18,152 bases of DNA, from assembly GCA_045634005.1 (NCBI GenBank), contig JAZQZL010000010.1:1-18152 (forward strand). Direction: 5' to 3'. This document shows positions 16,348-18,152 of the stretch, piece by piece. The position numbers were made by a program, and so were the translations under genes. The first letter of the stretch is position 1. Every line of letters starts with the position of its first letter. The notes beneath the pieces are model-generated. The model searched no databases and was not told the DNA's origin. It saw only the letters and a list, made by a program, of their open reading frames with translations. Source of the DNA: Flemingiibacterium sp045634005 (lineage in GTDB: Bacteria; Bacillota; Clostridia; Oscillospirales; CAG-272).

Positions 16348-16356
16348 TGGTATAAT
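16348..16356 (+). promoter_or_regulatory. Extended -10 promoter of ppdK
   Basis: TGGTATAAT is a perfect extended -10 (TGn plus TATAAT). No good -35 is visible 16-18 bp upstream. The leader would be about 85 nt. Confidence 0.7.
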
Positions 16357-16374
16357 ATACTTTGCGGTAAGTAT

Positions 16375-16394
16375 ACCTATGCCTATTCATAGGT
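16375..16394 (+). promoter_or_regulatory. Hairpin in the ppdK leader
   Basis: ACCTATG (16375-16381) and CATAGGT (16388-16394) form a perfect 7-bp stem with a 6-nt loop near the 5' end of the ppdK leader. A second small stem, GTGC-TTT-GCAC, follows. It could stabilise the mRNA; no known riboswitch was recognised. Confidence 0.5.
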
Positions 16395-16446
16395 GTGCTT
16401 TGCACTTTAACCGTGCCAAAATTATTTAAATATGGAGGATATACCA

Positions 16447-18152
16447 ATGAGCAAGAAGTATTGTTACCTTTTCTCCGAGGGCAACGCTAGCATGCGTGAG
16501 ATCCTTGGCGGTAAGGGCGCAAACCTCGCAGAGATGACCAACATCGGTCTTCCTGTACCCCAGGGCTTCACCATTTCTACCGAAGCCTGCACCCAGTACT
16601 ACGAGGATGGCAAGCAGATCAACGATGCTATCATGGCAGAGATCATGGAGTACATCGTTAAGATGGAGGGCGTAACCGGCAAGAAGTTCGGCGACCTCGA
16701 AAATCCCCTTCTCGTTTCCGTTCGTTCCGGCGCACGTGCATCCATGCCCGGTATGATGGACACCATTCTTAACCTCGGTCTTAACGAAGACGTTGTTGAG
16801 GTTATGGCTAAGAAGTCCGGCAATCCCCGTTGGGCTTACGACTGCTACAGAAGATTTATCCAGATGTACTCCGACGTCGTTATGGAAGTCGGCAAGAAGT
16901 ACTTCGAGGAGCTCATCGATAAGATGAAGGAAGAAAAGGGCGTTAAGCTTGACGTTGAACTCACCGCTGACGACCTTAAGGAGCTCGCTAACCAGTTCAA
17001 GGCTGAGTATAAGGCTAAGATCGGTCAGGACTTCCCCACCGATCCCAAGGAACAGCTTCTCGGCGCAGTTAAGGCAGTATTCCGTTCTTGGGACAACCCC
17101 CGTGCGAACGTTTACCGCCGCGACAACGATATCCCTTACAGCTGGGGTACCGCAGTAAACGTACAGGCAATGGCATTCGGTAACATGGGCGAAAACTGTG
17201 GTACCGGCGTTGCATTCACCCGCGATCCCGCTACCGGCGAGAAGAAGCTCATGGGTGAGTTCCTCACCAACGCACAGGGCGAGGACGTTGTTGCAGGTGT
17301 TCGTACTCCTATGCCTATCGCAGAGATGGCTAACAAGTTCCCTGCAGCTTTCGAAGAATTCAAGAAGGTTTGCGAGATCCTCGAAAACCACTACCACGAT
17401 ATGCAGGATATGGAGTTCACCATTGAAAATGAGAAGCTCTATATGCTCCAGACCAGAAACGGTAAGAGAACCGCTCCCGCAGCTCTCCAGATCGCTGTTG
17501 ACCTCGTTGCAGAGGGCCACAAGACCAAGGAAGAAGCAGTTCTCATGACCGACCCCAGAAACCTCGACACCCTTCTCCATCCTCAGTTCGACGCTAAGGC
17601 TCTTAAGGCAGCTACTCCTATGGGTCGCGGTCTTGGTGCTTCCCCCGGCGCTGCTTGCGGTCAGATCGTATTCTCCGCAGAAGATGCAGAGGCTTGGAAG
17701 AACGCCGGTAAGAAGGTAGTTCTCGTTCGTCTTGAGACCTCTCCCGAGGACATCACCGGTATGAAGGCAGCTCAGGGTATCCTCACCGTTCGCGGCGGTA
17801 TGACCTCTCACGCAGCAGTTGTTGCTCGTGGTATGGGTAAGTGCTGCGTTTCCGGTTGTGGCGACATCGCAATGGACGAGGAGAACAAGAAGTTCACTCT
17901 CGCAGGCAAGACCTACGTTGAGGGTGACTACATCTCCATCGACGGTTCTACCGGTAACATCTACGACGGTATCATTCCTACCGTTGATGCAGAGATCTCC
18001 GGCAACTTCGGCACCATCATGGGTTGGGCAGACGAGTTCAGAACCCTTAAGGTTAGAACCAATGCAGATACTCCCACCGATGCAAAGAAGGCAAGAGAGC
18101 TTGGCGCAGAGGGTATCGGCCTTTGCCGTACCGAGCACATGTTCTTCGAGGC
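16447..18152 (+). CDS. ppdK: Pyruvate, phosphate dikinase, N-terminal two thirds
   Basis: PPDK interconverts pyruvate, ATP and phosphate with phosphoenolpyruvate, AMP and pyrophosphate, and is a common glycolytic or gluconeogenic enzyme in anaerobic Clostridia. The 568 codons seen include the ATP-binding domain (GGKGANLAEM at 22-31, SVRSGARASMPGMMDTILNL at 91-110, GEFLTNAQGEDVVAGVRTP at 270-288). The phosphohistidine domain holds His455 in GGMTSHAAVV, the same number as in the Clostridium symbiosum enzyme. The start of the PEP/pyruvate domain (GLCRTEHMFFE) is present; the rest is beyond the edge. GGAGG lies 8 nt before the ATG. An in-frame ATG at 16432 overlaps that site and is unlikely. Codon use is narrower (CGT/AGA, AAG, CTT/CTC) than in its neighbours, as expected for strong expression. 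Confidence 0.97.
   Translation, partial: MSKKYCYLFSEGNASMREILGGKGANLAEMTNIGLPVPQGFTISTEACTQYYEDGKQINDAIMAEIMEYIVKMEGVTGKKFGDLENPLLVSVRSGARASMPGMMDTILNLGLNEDVVEVMAKKSGNPRWAYDCYRRFIQMYSDVVMEVGKKYFEELIDKMKEEKGVKLDVELTADDLKELANQFKAEYKAKIGQDFPTDPKEQLLGAVKAVFRSWDNPRANVYRRDNDIPYSWGTAVNVQAMAFGNMGENCGTGVAFTRDPATGEKKLMGEFLTNAQGEDVVAGVRTPMPIAEMANKFPAAFEEFKKVCEILENHYHDMQDMEFTIENEKLYMLQTRNGKRTAPAALQIAVDLVAEGHKTKEEAVLMTDPRNLDTLLHPQFDAKALKAATPMGRGLGASPGAACGQIVFSAEDAEAWKNAGKKVVLVRLETSPEDITGMKAAQGILTVRGGMTSHAAVVARGMGKCCVSGCGDIAMDEENKKFTLAGKTYVEGDYISIDGSTGNIYDGIIPTVDAEISGNFGTIMGWADEFRTLKVRTNADTPTDAKKARELGAEGIGLCRTEHMFFE

Noticed and set aside
16426..18138. A 570-codon open frame on the minus strand opposite ppdK
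   Set aside because: The plus strand encodes a clear PPDK. The antisense frame is a by-product of its biased codon use, is rich in Cys, Leu, Val and Gly without recognisable motifs, and has no ribosome site of its own.

Overview
The window reads like a chromosomal segment of an anaerobic, low-to-mid GC Firmicute of the class Clostridia, probably an uncultured gut lineage. Signs are the strong GGAGG-type ribosome binding sites, a pyruvate, phosphate dikinase, a FeoA/FeoB pair, a gatCAB operon, an SLH-anchored surface protein, a clostridial-type sodium/glutamate symporter and sigma-A promoters. No phage, insertion sequence, CRISPR, tRNA or rRNA was recognised.

Left part (1-2960): three minus-strand genes. 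They are the 5' end of a secreted protein cut by the window edge, peptidase T (pepT) and a D-2-hydroxyacid dehydrogenase. Centre-left (3049-6043, plus strand): feoA and feoB overlap and make a ferrous iron uptake unit. A gene for an unrecognised protein follows, with a nuclease-like core and a winged-helix tail; its consensus promoter overlaps the feoB stop codon. Next (6105-8152, minus strand) come an ABC exporter half-transporter and a small zinc-ribbon protein, probably co-transcribed.

A roughly 600 bp gene-free block (8153-8754) holds several perfect hairpins and a longer inverted repeat. After it a plus-strand operon reads gatC, gatA, gatB, then a secreted transglutaminase-like protein with three SLH repeats, ended by a clear terminator. 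A second plus-strand unit (13532-16076) encodes a PlsC-type acyltransferase with a zinc-ribbon tail and a GltS-family symporter, again ended by a clear terminator. The last gene, ppdK, has its own promoter and runs off the right edge.

The most striking observation is in gatA. The open reading frame is intact and clearly GatA-derived. However, it lacks about 60 N-terminal residues, and all three residues of the amidase Ser-cisSer-Lys triad appear to be replaced (Lys to Asp19, cis-Ser motif lost near Arg96, nucleophile Ser to Ala111). gatC and gatB beside it look normal. This suggests a GatCAB that cannot use glutamine through its own GatA, and that may use free ammonia or another ammonia source. 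Secondary leads are the hairpin-rich intergenic repeat block with relatives at two other gene ends, and a perfect palindrome on the promoter of the nuclease-like/winged-helix gene.
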